Below are positions 7,667-16,700 of a stretch of 61,313 nucleotides of DNA, piece by piece. Under the pieces are notes generated by a model, which did not search any database, was not told the DNA's origin, and saw only the letters and a program-made list of their open reading frames with translations. The DNA is from CAYQOX01 sp964419335. Its GTDB lineage: Bacteria; Hinthialibacterota; Hinthialibacteria; Hinthialibacterales; Hinthialibacteraceae. The stretch is taken from positions 1 to 61,313 of the forward strand of contig CAYQOX010000030.1 of NCBI GenBank assembly GCA_964419335.1, in the 5' to 3' direction. Positions within the stretch are counted from its first letter, which is position 1, and the number at the start of each line of letters is the position of its first letter. Position numbers and translations under genes: made by a program.

Positions 7667-8995
7667 ATGAAGAAAAAACATCATGTCGTCATCATCGGAG
7701 GCGGTTTCGCGGGATTGTACGCTGCGAAAAGCCTTAAAGATAAAGAGGTGGAAGTGACTCTCATCGATCGCCGTAACTTCCACCTTTTCCAGCCCTTGCT
7801 CTATCAAGTGGCAACCGGAGGCCTCTCCCCTGGGGATATCGCTTCGCCTCTGCGAGCCGTCCTCAGTCATCGGAAAAACGTACGTGTGTTACTAGGCGAA
7901 GTGGTGGATATCGACCCCGAGCATCGTTGCGTCTATCTGCGCGATGACGAGATCGAATATGACTCTCTGCTAGTTGCCACCGGAGTTTCACATTCCTATT
8001 TCGGCAACAATCAGTGGAAAGACTGGGCACCAGGATTAAAAAGCATCGAGGATGCAACCGAGATGCGGCGGCGAATCTTCTTGGCCTTCGAGGCCGCGGA
8101 AAGAGAGAATGATCCTGAAAAACGCCGCGCTTGGTTAAATTTCGTTATCGTAGGCGGCGGCCCTACGGGGGTTGAACTGGCTGGTGCCTTGGGGGAATTA
8201 GCGCATCATACCCTGGTGAACGATTTCCGCTCGCTCAATCCCCAAGACGCCCACATCATGCTCGTGGAAGGTACGGATCGCGTGCTTCCCGGCTATCCCC
8301 ACGATTTATCAGATAATGCAAAGAAAAATCTTGAACGGTTAGGAGTCACCGTCCGCACCGGCACCTTGGTGACGGATATACAACCAAAACAAGTCACGCT
8401 GAAACAAGGGGATACCACAGAATTACTTACCACCCGCACGGTCTTATGGGCTGCGGGGGTTGAAGCCTCCGGCATAGCGAAAATTCTCCAGCAGCGTGCG
8501 GATGCGAAAATCAATCGGCAAGGTAAAGTTTTCGTTAATGAGAAGCTTGAACTCGACCAACACCCCGAGATCATGGTGCTTGGCGATTTGGCTCACATTG
8601 AGCAGGACGGGCAGCCCGTGCCCGGGCTGGCACCGGCGGCTATGCAGATGGGACGCTATGCGGCCAAGCGGATCAAGCATCAACTTAAAAACAAGCCCGC
8701 CAAACCATTCCGCTATTACGACAAAGGCAACCTAGCGGTGATTGGGCGATCCAAAGCAGTGGCCGATATTAAAGGGTTGCACATTTCGGGATTCTTCGCA
8801 TGGCTGCTGTGGGTCTTTGTACATATCATGTACTTGGTGGAATTTGATAACCGGGTTTTGGTGTTATTCCAATGGGCATGGAGTTACTTTACGAAAAATC
8901 GCGGGGCACGTTTAATCACGGGAATGGACCTGATCGAACTGAAAGAGTTCGAACGCAAGGACGTAAACAAGTGGATCGAAAAAGAAACGGCCTAA
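7667..8995 (+). CDS. ndh: Type II NADH:quinone dehydrogenase (NDH-2)
   Basis: A single-subunit flavoprotein that oxidises NADH and reduces quinone at the inner membrane without pumping protons. The FAD dinucleotide-binding motif is VVIIGGGFAGLYAAKSL at the N-terminus. The NADH-binding motif is VIVGGGPTGVELAGALGEL near residue 160. The ATG-like second FAD motif VLGDLAHIEQDGQPVPGLAP lies near residue 305, and a hydrophobic amphipathic C-terminal region (AWLLWVFVHIMYLV) gives membrane attachment. At 442 residues it has normal length. ATG 7667 is chosen over ATG 7658 because GAAAGG (7652-7657) abuts the latter but is 9 bp from the former. Divergent from the portal gene and followed by a terminator. 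Confidence 0.92.
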   Translation: MKKKHHVVIIGGGFAGLYAAKSLKDKEVEVTLIDRRNFHLFQPLLYQVATGGLSPGDIASPLRAVLSHRKNVRVLLGEVVDIDPEHRCVYLRDDEIEYDSLLVATGVSHSYFGNNQWKDWAPGLKSIEDATEMRRRIFLAFEAAERENDPEKRRAWLNFVIVGGGPTGVELAGALGELAHHTLVNDFRSLNPQDAHIMLVEGTDRVLPGYPHDLSDNAKKNLERLGVTVRTGTLVTDIQPKQVTLKQGDTTELLTTRTVLWAAGVEASGIAKILQQRADAKINRQGKVFVNEKLELDQHPEIMVLGDLAHIEQDGQPVPGLAPAAMQMGRYAAKRIKHQLKNKPAKPFRYYDKGNLAVIGRSKAVADIKGLHISGFFAWLLWVFVHIMYLVEFDNRVLVLFQWAWSYFTKNRGARLITGMDLIELKEFERKDVNKWIEKETA

Positions 8996-9012
8996 AAGAA
9001 TGATTTTTAAAC

Positions 9013-9044
9013 GCCATGCTGTAAAGCAGCATAGCTTTTGTTTT
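9013..9044 (+). terminator. Terminator between NDH-2 and the convergent membrane gene
   Basis: GCCATGCTG (9013-9021) pairs with CAGCATAGC (9027-9035) with one mismatch and a 5-nt loop. TTTTGTTTT follows. Confidence 0.7.
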
Positions 9045-9050
9045 CACAAC

Positions 9051-9716
9051 CTATGACTTTTGATTGAAGAGCCGGGGGTTATTCTCTATAAAAGAATGAA
9101 TCCAGCGTTCGAGAAAAGATTCATTTCCCGAGGTTTTGATGTAGCCATAACCAAGCACCGAGATCACCAAGGCTCCTAGGGTGTCAACGATCAGATCCAA
9201 CATGGTATCGGTTAAACCTGAAGCATCACCAAGCATCCCTTTCTGCATATTCATAGAAAAAAGTTGATCCATACCAAATTCAAAAATTTCCCACAAAGCC
9301 CCGATACCGACCGCAAACAGGAAGGCAAAAAAGGCTACAAAGCCCGGCTTCATGTGGAGTTCGATCTCTTCCGTTTCGTTTAACACATAAACCAAAAGAA
9401 AACCGATGATCCCTAACAGAAATCCTGAACTGGAATGAAGAACAATGTCCCACCACCAAAAACGGGCGTAGTAGTCATGCACTTCTCCAAGAAACAGAGA
9501 TGAAAAGACGAAAGCAATCGCAAGCAGCACAAATTCAGGGGGGATAAATACCCGGAAAAACTTGGCGAGAAAAAAAGGACTAAGCGATACGAGAATAATT
9601 CCGAAGGTAATCAGTGCGGTAAGCCAATGCTGCTCCCATAAAGCGAGCAGGAACTCGATCACCAATATAGCCAGAAGAATAAAGGTTAATCTACGGTGTA
9701 TCAGATAAGGTTTCAT
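9051..9716 (-). CDS. VanZ/DUF2238-like integral membrane protein
   Basis: A 221-residue protein with about six membrane helices. The C-terminal half carries the motif ALWEIFEFGMDQ followed about 25 residues later by DTMLDLIVDTLGAL. These acidic positions are conserved in the VanZ-like and YjdF/DUF2238 membrane proteins, whose biochemical role is poorly defined. It is the last gene of a possible minus-strand group with a sulfatase homologue and DoxX. The gap to the sulfatase gene is 87 bp, so co-transcription is possible but not certain. Confidence 0.7.
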   Translation of the reverse strand: MKPYLIHRRLTFILLAILVIEFLLALWEQHWLTALITFGIILVSLSPFFLAKFFRVFIPPEFVLLAIAFVFSSLFLGEVHDYYARFWWWDIVLHSSSGFLLGIIGFLLVYVLNETEEIELHMKPGFVAFFAFLFAVGIGALWEIFEFGMDQLFSMNMQKGMLGDASGLTDTMLDLIVDTLGALVISVLGYGYIKTSGNESFLERWIHSFIENNPRLFNQKS

Positions 9717-9803
9717 TCAGACAATCCAAGTTGAGAGCGTACTTGTCTCTTATAATAAGTAAAAGCAGAACAACATAAAAGTTAACCAGGCCCTCTTGCT
9801 GCT

Positions 9804-10910
9804 TTATTTTTTCATGGCTTCTTCCCACTGCCGATAAATCCCCTTAAGCCAATGGAAAATATCAATATGTTCTTTTTTCACGTTCACTTGTTCTTGAGAA
9901 TCTTGGCTAAGGTTGAATAAAAAATCGGTTCCCTCTTCTTGCAGCCATTTCCACTTTCCCCAACGCAGCGCAATTTCCTCATGTTTATCATTCTGCCAAA
10001 CTAAGGTTTGCTCCACCTCGTTTCGTGAGCCGTTCAAAATCCGAATCAAATCCATGCCATCGATATGGCGTTGCGGTCTTTTACGCGCCCCCAACAAGAT
10101 CGTCGCGCTTAGATCCATGCTCATACTCATCTGAGCGCAGACCTTCCCGGCGGGCAAATACCGTGGCCACCGCACAATGCAGGGAACCCGGATCCCTCCC
10201 TCACGCAGATGGTCTCTCCCACCCGAGAAGGGGCGGTTCTCTTCCGGGATCGAATTTCCATTAAGCCCGCAAAATAGAACAAAAGTATTATCTTCGTTTC
10301 CCGTTTGCTTGATCGTGTCCAATAAAGCCCCGACGGCGTAATCAATAGCCTGGATTTCTGAGCCCGAGCACCTCCCCAAATGAACACTCAACAACCATGG
10401 CTTTTTCTCCTGCTCGTGAAGCCATTCTTGAGCCTTCTCTAAGGCATTCACTCCGGGATGCTTCCCGGCACCGGCTTCCTCGACGTGCTCAAAACCATGA
10501 AATTCTTTACTCTCTTCAGGGAAAGAAAGTCCATCACCGATCCAGGCGGTGGAATACTTTTCCGCCCGTAGCCATGCCACCAGCGTAGTGTCATTCTCCG
10601 GCCATGGATCGAATGTGTCTGTTTCCGGTTTTACGCGCTGGGGATAGCGTCCCGTAAGCAAAGAGACAATCGCAGGCTTTGGAGTACATCCAGCACTGTA
10701 GTAGTGGGTGAGACGAATCCCCTCTTCGGCAAGCGTATCAATATGGGGCGTCTCGGCGTTTGTCTGCCCGTAACATCCCAAAACCCCGTAGCCTAAATCC
10801 TCGGCCAAAAGCATGAGAATGTTGGGACGTTTCTCTTCCGAAAAGGCCGGCCAAGCCAGAAATCCAAGGAAAACCAAAAACAAGCATGAGCGGTATAAAC
10901 CAGAATTCAT
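9804..10910 (-). CDS. Sulfatase-family protein with degenerate active site
   Basis: A 368-residue secreted protein (signal peptide ending WPAFS) with the alkaline phosphatase/sulfatase fold, shorter than most family members. The three catalytic motifs are altered. The metal-binding pair in the usual ADDLGYGDLG is AEDLGYGVLG. The formylglycine motif C-x-P-x-R reads CTPKP, with the arginine missing and two extra residues before LLTGR. The metal-binding SDNG reads GLNG. The two sulfatases at 53786-56894 keep all three. It is thus probably not a formylglycine sulfatase, yet the frame is intact and the fold-specific segments (HLREGGIRVPCIVRWP) are preserved. It may bind rather than cleave. Upstream is doxX on the same strand, 41 bp away. 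Confidence 0.82.
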   Translation of the reverse strand: MNSGLYRSCLFLVFLGFLAWPAFSEEKRPNILMLLAEDLGYGVLGCYGQTNAETPHIDTLAEEGIRLTHYYSAGCTPKPAIVSLLTGRYPQRVKPETDTFDPWPENDTTLVAWLRAEKYSTAWIGDGLSFPEESKEFHGFEHVEEAGAGKHPGVNALEKAQEWLHEQEKKPWLLSVHLGRCSGSEIQAIDYAVGALLDTIKQTGNEDNTFVLFCGLNGNSIPEENRPFSGGRDHLREGGIRVPCIVRWPRYLPAGKVCAQMSMSMDLSATILLGARKRPQRHIDGMDLIRILNGSRNEVEQTLVWQNDKHEEIALRWGKWKWLQEEGTDFLFNLSQDSQEQVNVKKEHIDIFHWLKGIYRQWEEAMKK

Positions 10911-10951
10911 AGTTAAGAAATTTCATCGGTGTAAATTTAAATCAGGTGGCT

Positions 10952-11434
10952 TCACTCGTCCGTGATATCACCATGCGATAGTTGGGTATCGATCGAATAC
11001 GGACCAGCTCCCACAAGAAGCAAATACAATGAGCCCAACCACATCGCGAAATCCGTTCGCATGGCATGCGCCATTGCCCAAAAGCCATACTGGGATAATT
11101 CACGTATGTTGAATCCCCAGAACCCATGACCAAGCAGAATGGGAATCTTGGTCGTGATGATCGCGACGGTCATGATGATCAGCGTGGGAATCACGGCCAA
11201 ACGCGTCAATAGACCGAACAATATCAACACACCACATACCAATTCAAAACTGGCAACGAAATACGAAAGAAATTCCGGTATCGGCATCCCCATGCCTTCA
11301 AAACGGCCGGCTCCTCGAATTTCGGGATAGAGAAACTTCTGTATCCCCTCAGAAAGAAAAACAGCCCCTACCATGATGCGGATAAGAATCGTTGCTGCGG
11401 GCGCCTCCGTCTTGACAAGCGTATTAATCCACAT
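10952..11434 (-). CDS. DoxX-family membrane protein
   Basis: A 160-residue, four-helix membrane protein of the DoxX family. The diagnostic pattern is IRIMVGAVFLSEGIQKF at the N-terminus, GMGMPIPEFLSYFVASFELV in the middle and LIIMTVAIITTKIPIL after it. The family includes thiosulfate:quinone oxidoreductase subunits and redox-stress proteins, but most members are uncharacterised. ATG 11434 is chosen because GAGGTG lies 6 bp upstream. The GTG at 11443 falls on that site. It precedes the degenerate sulfatase homologue on the same strand. Confidence 0.85.
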   Translation of the reverse strand: MWINTLVKTEAPAATILIRIMVGAVFLSEGIQKFLYPEIRGAGRFEGMGMPIPEFLSYFVASFELVCGVLILFGLLTRLAVIPTLIIMTVAIITTKIPILLGHGFWGFNIRELSQYGFWAMAHAMRTDFAMWLGSLYLLLVGAGPYSIDTQLSHGDITDE

Positions 11435-11484
11435 GGAAAGCACCTCAGGTCAAGTTCTCTGTACGCGCAGGGATGCAATAAAAA

Positions 11485-11567
11485 TAGCCGGGGTGGGATT
11501 CGAACCCACAAGCCGTTTCCGGCAAGGGATTTTAAGTCCCTCGTGTATACCATTCCACCACCCGGCC
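11485..11567 (-). tRNA. tRNA-Leu(UAA)
   Basis: An 83-nt cloverleaf. The acceptor stem is GGCCGGG with CCCGGCT (a terminal G-U pair), and the D-arm contains GGTATA. The anticodon stem AGGGA/TCCCT holds the loop CTTAAAA with anticodon TAA. A long class II variable arm (TGCCGGAAACGGC) and a T-arm GTGGG-TTCGAAT-CCCAC follow. The discriminator base is A, as expected for leucine. CCA is not encoded, and a T5 run follows directly. Confidence 0.95.
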
Positions 11568-11650
11568 ATGAAAAATTCCTTTTCGGGATTAATATGATAC
11601 CACGGATTTTGGATTGTTAAATATCCATAACCCTAATTAAAGGAAAAGGG

Positions 11651-13318
11651 TTAATCTCGCGGCCAATTAAAATAAATCGGTTTTTTTGGAGGGTCTTTCA
11701 CCTCGTTAAGATACGGTTGAATCCGTTCATCAGGCACGTACTCATGTACCCGCGCCAGGAGATTCGACTTAGAAACATTATAAGAAACCATCGCCTGAAC
11801 CAATCGCGAGCGGTTGGTTGCCAAATCGATCTGAAAGTCCTGCATCTGACGGAAAGAAATCTCTCCGTAATTCGTGTAAGTGAACAAGGCATTATCCAAC
11901 ACCCGAGCCGCCATCTCAACGTTTTTTTCTAAAATGTCGATACGCTGCAATTCCAACTGCAAACCACGTAAGTCATTGTAGGTTTCCTGAACCAGACTGC
12001 GTTCCGTATTCCAAAGGTCAATCTCGCTCTGCTTCAAATTTTCTTCCAAGGCCCGCACACGTGCTTTCGTCGCCCCGCCATCACCAAAGTTCCAGTTGAA
12101 GACCAACCCGGTGCCAATATTCTGATCTCCTTCGTCACTGCGATCATAAAAATTCGTCCATGTCAGCGAAGGCTGCTGCCCCATACGGGCTACCCGCAGC
12201 GAGTTTTTGAGCCGTCGAATCGAGAGTCGTAAAGTTTCCAACTCCAGGTTGGTTTCGGTCACTTTTTGGATATATTCGCTCGAACTCATAGGAAGAGGTT
12301 TCATCTCAAGATCATCCTCAAGTTCCAATCGGGTCGTAAGAGGTAACCCCAAAATAACATTAAAACGCTCTACCGAGCTGCGTAAATCTCCTTCAATCCC
12401 AATTAGGTTGGCTTCATTATTTAAGACATCGACCTGCGCCTGACCATAATCTAACTCGGCAATTTGTTCGTTTTCCAATTTCACTTTGTTAATAAATTCA
12501 ATCCGCCGCGCCTGCAAAAGCCGCTCATTTTGAATGTCGGACTCAAGTTCTAAACGTTTGATATTCCAATAACTGCTAATGACCTGATCTGTGATTTGTT
12601 GCTCCCGCATATGAAGACTCATATCCGATTGAATCGCAGAAATGCGGGAATTTTCGATTTCTGTACGAGTTTCTTCCCGCGGTCGTGAATTGAGCGGATA
12701 ATTATAACTAAAATTAATGTTATAACGATCCTCATAGTTATTCCCAGAAGGATTGCTTTGACTCCGATCAAAAGCCGCATCAGAATCATGCTCAAATTCA
12801 AAGGAAGGATTCACCTCGAAAAAACTACCATCTCGAAATTGGCGTGTATATCGCGGCCCCACTTGAATCCGGGTATTATTTTCGTTGGTCGTAAAATTAT
12901 CACTGATCAATCCCCGATCTGGATCAACCCGGAACGATCCCCCCGAGCGGCGCCGAAACGTTTCATCGACACTGGCCTGCACATCATACTGATTGCGATA
13001 GCCGCTCTCGGTTTGCTCTACATCAGCCAAACTGCTTTCCAATCCATGCTCAGCCATGCGAAGATCCGGGTTTTTTTGCATGGCAATATCCATGGCTTCT
13101 TCTAAGGTGATTTGTAATTCTTCACCCCGCGGACGGAAATCTTCTTCCTTAAGAATCTGGACCGTCCCCGTGATATCCTCCACGTGCTCGACCGCTTCTG
13201 TCGAAACTTCTTCGCTTAATTCGATCGGTTCAGAAAGATCATCCTGAGACCATCCCTCCGTAAAACTCAGTGTGAAAGCGATAACGATAATGAATAGAAT
13301 TCGAGTGGCCGTTAACAC
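11651..13318 (-). CDS. TolC-like outer-membrane efflux channel
   Basis: A 555-residue secreted protein of the outer-membrane efflux (TolC/OprM) family, which forms the trimeric exit duct for tripartite pumps. A signal peptide (residues 1-24, ending EGWSQ) is followed by a charged linker. Two internally similar halves rich in long helices then start with ITLEEAMDIAMQKNPDLRMA (about residue 70) and repeat near ELETLRLSIRRLKNSLRVAR. The second half includes LVFNWNFGDGGATKARV, the usual pre-helix strand. It starts with GTG, 6 bp after GAGGAGG. It is the last gene of the hybrid RND/ABC locus, separated from the fusion gene by 421 bp containing a MITE-like element. It is the only channel gene present. 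Confidence 0.9.
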   Translation of the reverse strand: MLTATRILFIIVIAFTLSFTEGWSQDDLSEPIELSEEVSTEAVEHVEDITGTVQILKEEDFRPRGEELQITLEEAMDIAMQKNPDLRMAEHGLESSLADVEQTESGYRNQYDVQASVDETFRRRSGGSFRVDPDRGLISDNFTTNENNTRIQVGPRYTRQFRDGSFFEVNPSFEFEHDSDAAFDRSQSNPSGNNYEDRYNINFSYNYPLNSRPREETRTEIENSRISAIQSDMSLHMREQQITDQVISSYWNIKRLELESDIQNERLLQARRIEFINKVKLENEQIAELDYGQAQVDVLNNEANLIGIEGDLRSSVERFNVILGLPLTTRLELEDDLEMKPLPMSSSEYIQKVTETNLELETLRLSIRRLKNSLRVARMGQQPSLTWTNFYDRSDEGDQNIGTGLVFNWNFGDGGATKARVRALEENLKQSEIDLWNTERSLVQETYNDLRGLQLELQRIDILEKNVEMAARVLDNALFTYTNYGEISFRQMQDFQIDLATNRSRLVQAMVSYNVSKSNLLARVHEYVPDERIQPYLNEVKDPPKKPIYFNWPRD

Positions 13319-13739
13319 AAAAAACCTCCTCTACAATGAAAAAATAAAGTAAAGCAAAATATTTGTGGTTCATCCGGTATTTGAGTACTTTTTGATACCT
13401 TGAAAAGGAATCCTGACATGATTCTATAGCGAGACCTATAACTTTTTTCAATCCTAATGAATCGAACCAAAACGCCGAAGGGGCTTGTGTGGAGCGGCTT
13501 TCGGAGCAAGCGGCCCTTAAGGCCGCGCGGAGACAAGCGGAACACATCCCCAAGGCGTTTCTCCCTAAAAAGTACTCACCTTCGTGATGATCTATATTTG
13601 TTTCTTTTCTTTCAAGGAAATACACCCTGAATGGTTCCGATCAACAAAGATCAAGTCCTTTGAACTTACATACCCTTATAGAAATATCCCTATATCGAGC
13701 CCCTTGACTTCACAATAAATTCACCCCTTTTACATCCTC
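13319..13739. other. Intergenic region inside the efflux locus
   Basis: It holds the GTG ribosome binding site of the TolC-like gene (13325-13332), the MITE-like element and about 160 bp of AT-rich sequence next to the fusion gene stop. I find no convincing promoter or gene. The longer frames here are readings through the hairpin. Confidence 0.5.
13383..13577. mobile_element. MITE-like element with 11-bp terminal inverted repeats and a long internal hairpin
   Basis: GAGTACTTTTT (13383-13393) and its exact inverse AAAAAGTACTC (13567-13577) bound 195 bp. Inside, AAACGCC (13470-13476) and GGCGTTT (13554-13560) are the outer ends of a strong imperfect hairpin. It continues through GGGG/CCCC and ACAC/GTGT blocks to a central GCGGCC/GGCCGC near 13510-13526. 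The local composition is much richer in GC than the flanks. No transposase is encoded and I see no target-site duplication. It lies between the fusion gene and the TolC gene. It could instead be a structured RNA or a processing/attenuation element. Confidence 0.45.
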
Positions 13740-16700
13740 TTATTCTTCTCTTAGATGAATGTGATAGAGATAAGCGTCTTCCAACGTGGGGAAGACTTCA
13801 CGCGCCGAACCATCCGGGGATGACTCAGAGACAATCCGCATGCGGATCCCTTCCTCCGTATGGGATTGGCTGGCAACGATGTACTTCGAGCGAATCTCTC
13901 GCCAGCGTTCCATACTCTCTGGAACCTCCACTTCCCAAACCTTCCCTTGTGCGGTCCCCATTAGTTCTTCAGGCTCTCCGCGGAATAACAATTTCCCATG
14001 ATTCATTAACGCCATTTGGTTGCACGCATGGGCGACGTCTTCCACAATATGGGTCGACAGAATCACCACCCGGTCACGCGCCATCCTCGACAAGAGATTA
14101 CGAAAACGCACCCGTTCCATAGGATCCAGCCCTGCGGTAGGCTCATCGACAATCAGCACCTTCGGCGGCGAGAGGAAGATTTGGGCTAAACCAATACGGC
14201 GCATCATCCCCCCTGAAAATTGCCCCACGGGAATGGAGGCCTGATCCGAAAGATTCACCCACTCCAACGCTTGTTCAATCGCTTGCTTCCGCTCTTTCTT
14301 CTCTTTCAAGCCTTTCATCAGCGCGAAATATTCCAAATACTGATAAGCGCTCATCGTGGAATAAATCCCGAAATGCTGAGGCAGATAACCGATTAATTTT
14401 CGCGCTTTATTCGCCTCCTTCTTCATGTCGTAACCACAAATGGAGAGATAACCACGCGTCGGTTGATCGATCCCTGCTAATAAACGCAGCAAGGTTGTTT
14501 TTCCCGCTCCGTTGGGGCCCAGTAAACCAAACAACCCGGAGCCTATATCCAACGAGAACATGTCCAAGGCTTTATTGCGATTTTGGGTAGATATTTGTTT
14601 CGACACTTGGCCCGGCGTCTCGGCGATGAACCCTGTGGCTTTCGCGGGCTTAAAAATCGATCGATAGTAATGGGCAAGGGTCTTGCTCAACACCTCCAAG
14701 CGGGTGGGTTGATAAATACGCGTGAGGTGATCAATCTCAATCTGCAAAGGCTCTTCACGTGGGGGCTTCATGCGATAGGCCGTGAGTTCCTGCTTCTTCT
14801 TGAGTCTCAGTTCTTTACTCCAAAAGATAAAAATCCACCGAAAACTGAGAATATACCAGACGCTTCTCGTAATTAAAGTCGCTATATCTTCAATAATGAA
14901 ATAAAATCCCGGGACAATTACCAAGGTCAAAATCGTCGCACTGAGCAACCCTCCGATCACAGTGACAGCAAAAGGCACCCATTCTTCATCCCCCCGCCAG
15001 GAAAGCGCCATCGGCGTGAGTCCCAAGCAAGTGGTCAACACCGTCATAAAAATAGGACGCAAGCGGGTAAAACCTGAAGTCATAACCGCCCGCTCACGGG
15101 TATACTTCCGCTCACGACGCAGATGGGCGGCAAAGTGCACCAGCAAAATCGCACTATTGGGTAACATCCCCACCAGGAAAATACAACCCAGACCCGCCAA
15201 CTCCGTAAACGGAGTCCCGGTGATGATTAACGCCCAGATGATCCCCACGATCGCGAGAGGAATTGCCAACATGATTACCAAAGGTTGGCTGAAAGATTCA
15301 AATAGCGAGGCGATACACATGTATATCAATATCACCGCCAGTAAAATAATTTGCCGTACCGCTTCTACCCCTTCGTCAAACGTACGTGACATCCCTCCTA
15401 ACGAGACCCGGTATCCTGCCGGCACTGGATATGAATCAATCACATTGCGTACCACTTCTTCCACATCCCGGTAATCAGCGGTTGGAGCTGTATTGAATTC
15501 AATCCGCCCAATACGCTCTCGGTTCTCGCGTTGGAAATTGGCCATACCCCGCTGAATATCAAACGTACCCACGTCTTCCAAATCAACCGTACTTCCAAGC
15601 GAGGCAGAATAAATCGGGATCTTCTCCAACTCCTCGAATTTTAATCCTTCCTCATCCGCATCTTCCTCCCCCGAATACCTCTCCCGGTCTTCTATTTGAG
15701 AAAAGACAATGTCGATCTCTTCATCGCCCTTTTTCATTTGAAACGAAGTGACATCACCCCGTCGTTGGGCTACTTGAATGGACTGCGCTACCGTGGATGG
15801 GGTGATTTGCAAAAAGTTTGCTGTATTTTTGTCCAATCGAAAATGCACTTCTAAAGAACCCGGCTCATTTTGACTTACCACATCCCGGATTCCTTCTATT
15901 TGACTTAATACCTCCGCCAAATTGTTGGCAATCAGATTGATCCGGCCATATTCCGGTCCCCGGATTTCGATCTCTCCCCCACGTCCTGTAGAGACCGGAG
16001 GCGCTTCTTCTTCCCCGCGCGAGCGGGAATAATTAAATGTCACCTCCGCCTCGGTAAACTGTTCCATGTAGGGACGTAATTCTTCTTGAATCGTAGCCGA
16101 CTGACGAGCCCGCTCCGTGGATTCTTTCAAGTAAATACGAATCCGGGCATAATCCTCCCGCACCCAACTGTGGATATTCTTTGCTTCAGGAACTTGGTCC
16201 AAAAGCATATCCTCCACCCGGTCAACTACACCAATCGTATAATCTTGTTGTGTCCCAGAAGGCAAATACACATGAACATTAAACCAACGATCATCTTCCG
16301 GCTCCTGCATCACATCTTTGCCTACTTGCGAGGTTTGGTAGGAATAAGTATAAGCAATCACGACAATGATCGCGAGCAGAAAACGAACCCGGTGGCGTAA
16401 ACAACTTTTCAATAGCCCGCTGTAATAATGCCGAACCGCCGCCATCGAAGGTTTTGGAAGCCGCTGAAAACCATCCACCAGAGAGGCCGGAAGGATTCTC
16501 TTTCGTAACGGTTTTTTCACGGGCTGGCCATTCTGAATCGCTTGCTGTTCAAGGGCCTTTTTCTTGTCCGAAACAATCAACATGCGCGACATCGCCATAG
16601 GGACCAGAGTTAGCGCCACCAACATCGAGATCACCATCGGATAGATGATCGCCAAAGCCCCCTCCGTAAACATCAAACGAATCCGGCCTTCCACAAACAC

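Noticed and set aside
13470..13560. Second attC site suggested by the long hairpin with AAACGCC/GGCGTTT ends
   Set aside because: The ends do not fit RYYYAAC and GTTRRRY, no gene of cassette type precedes it, and exact 11-bp inverted repeats further out better fit a MITE-like element.
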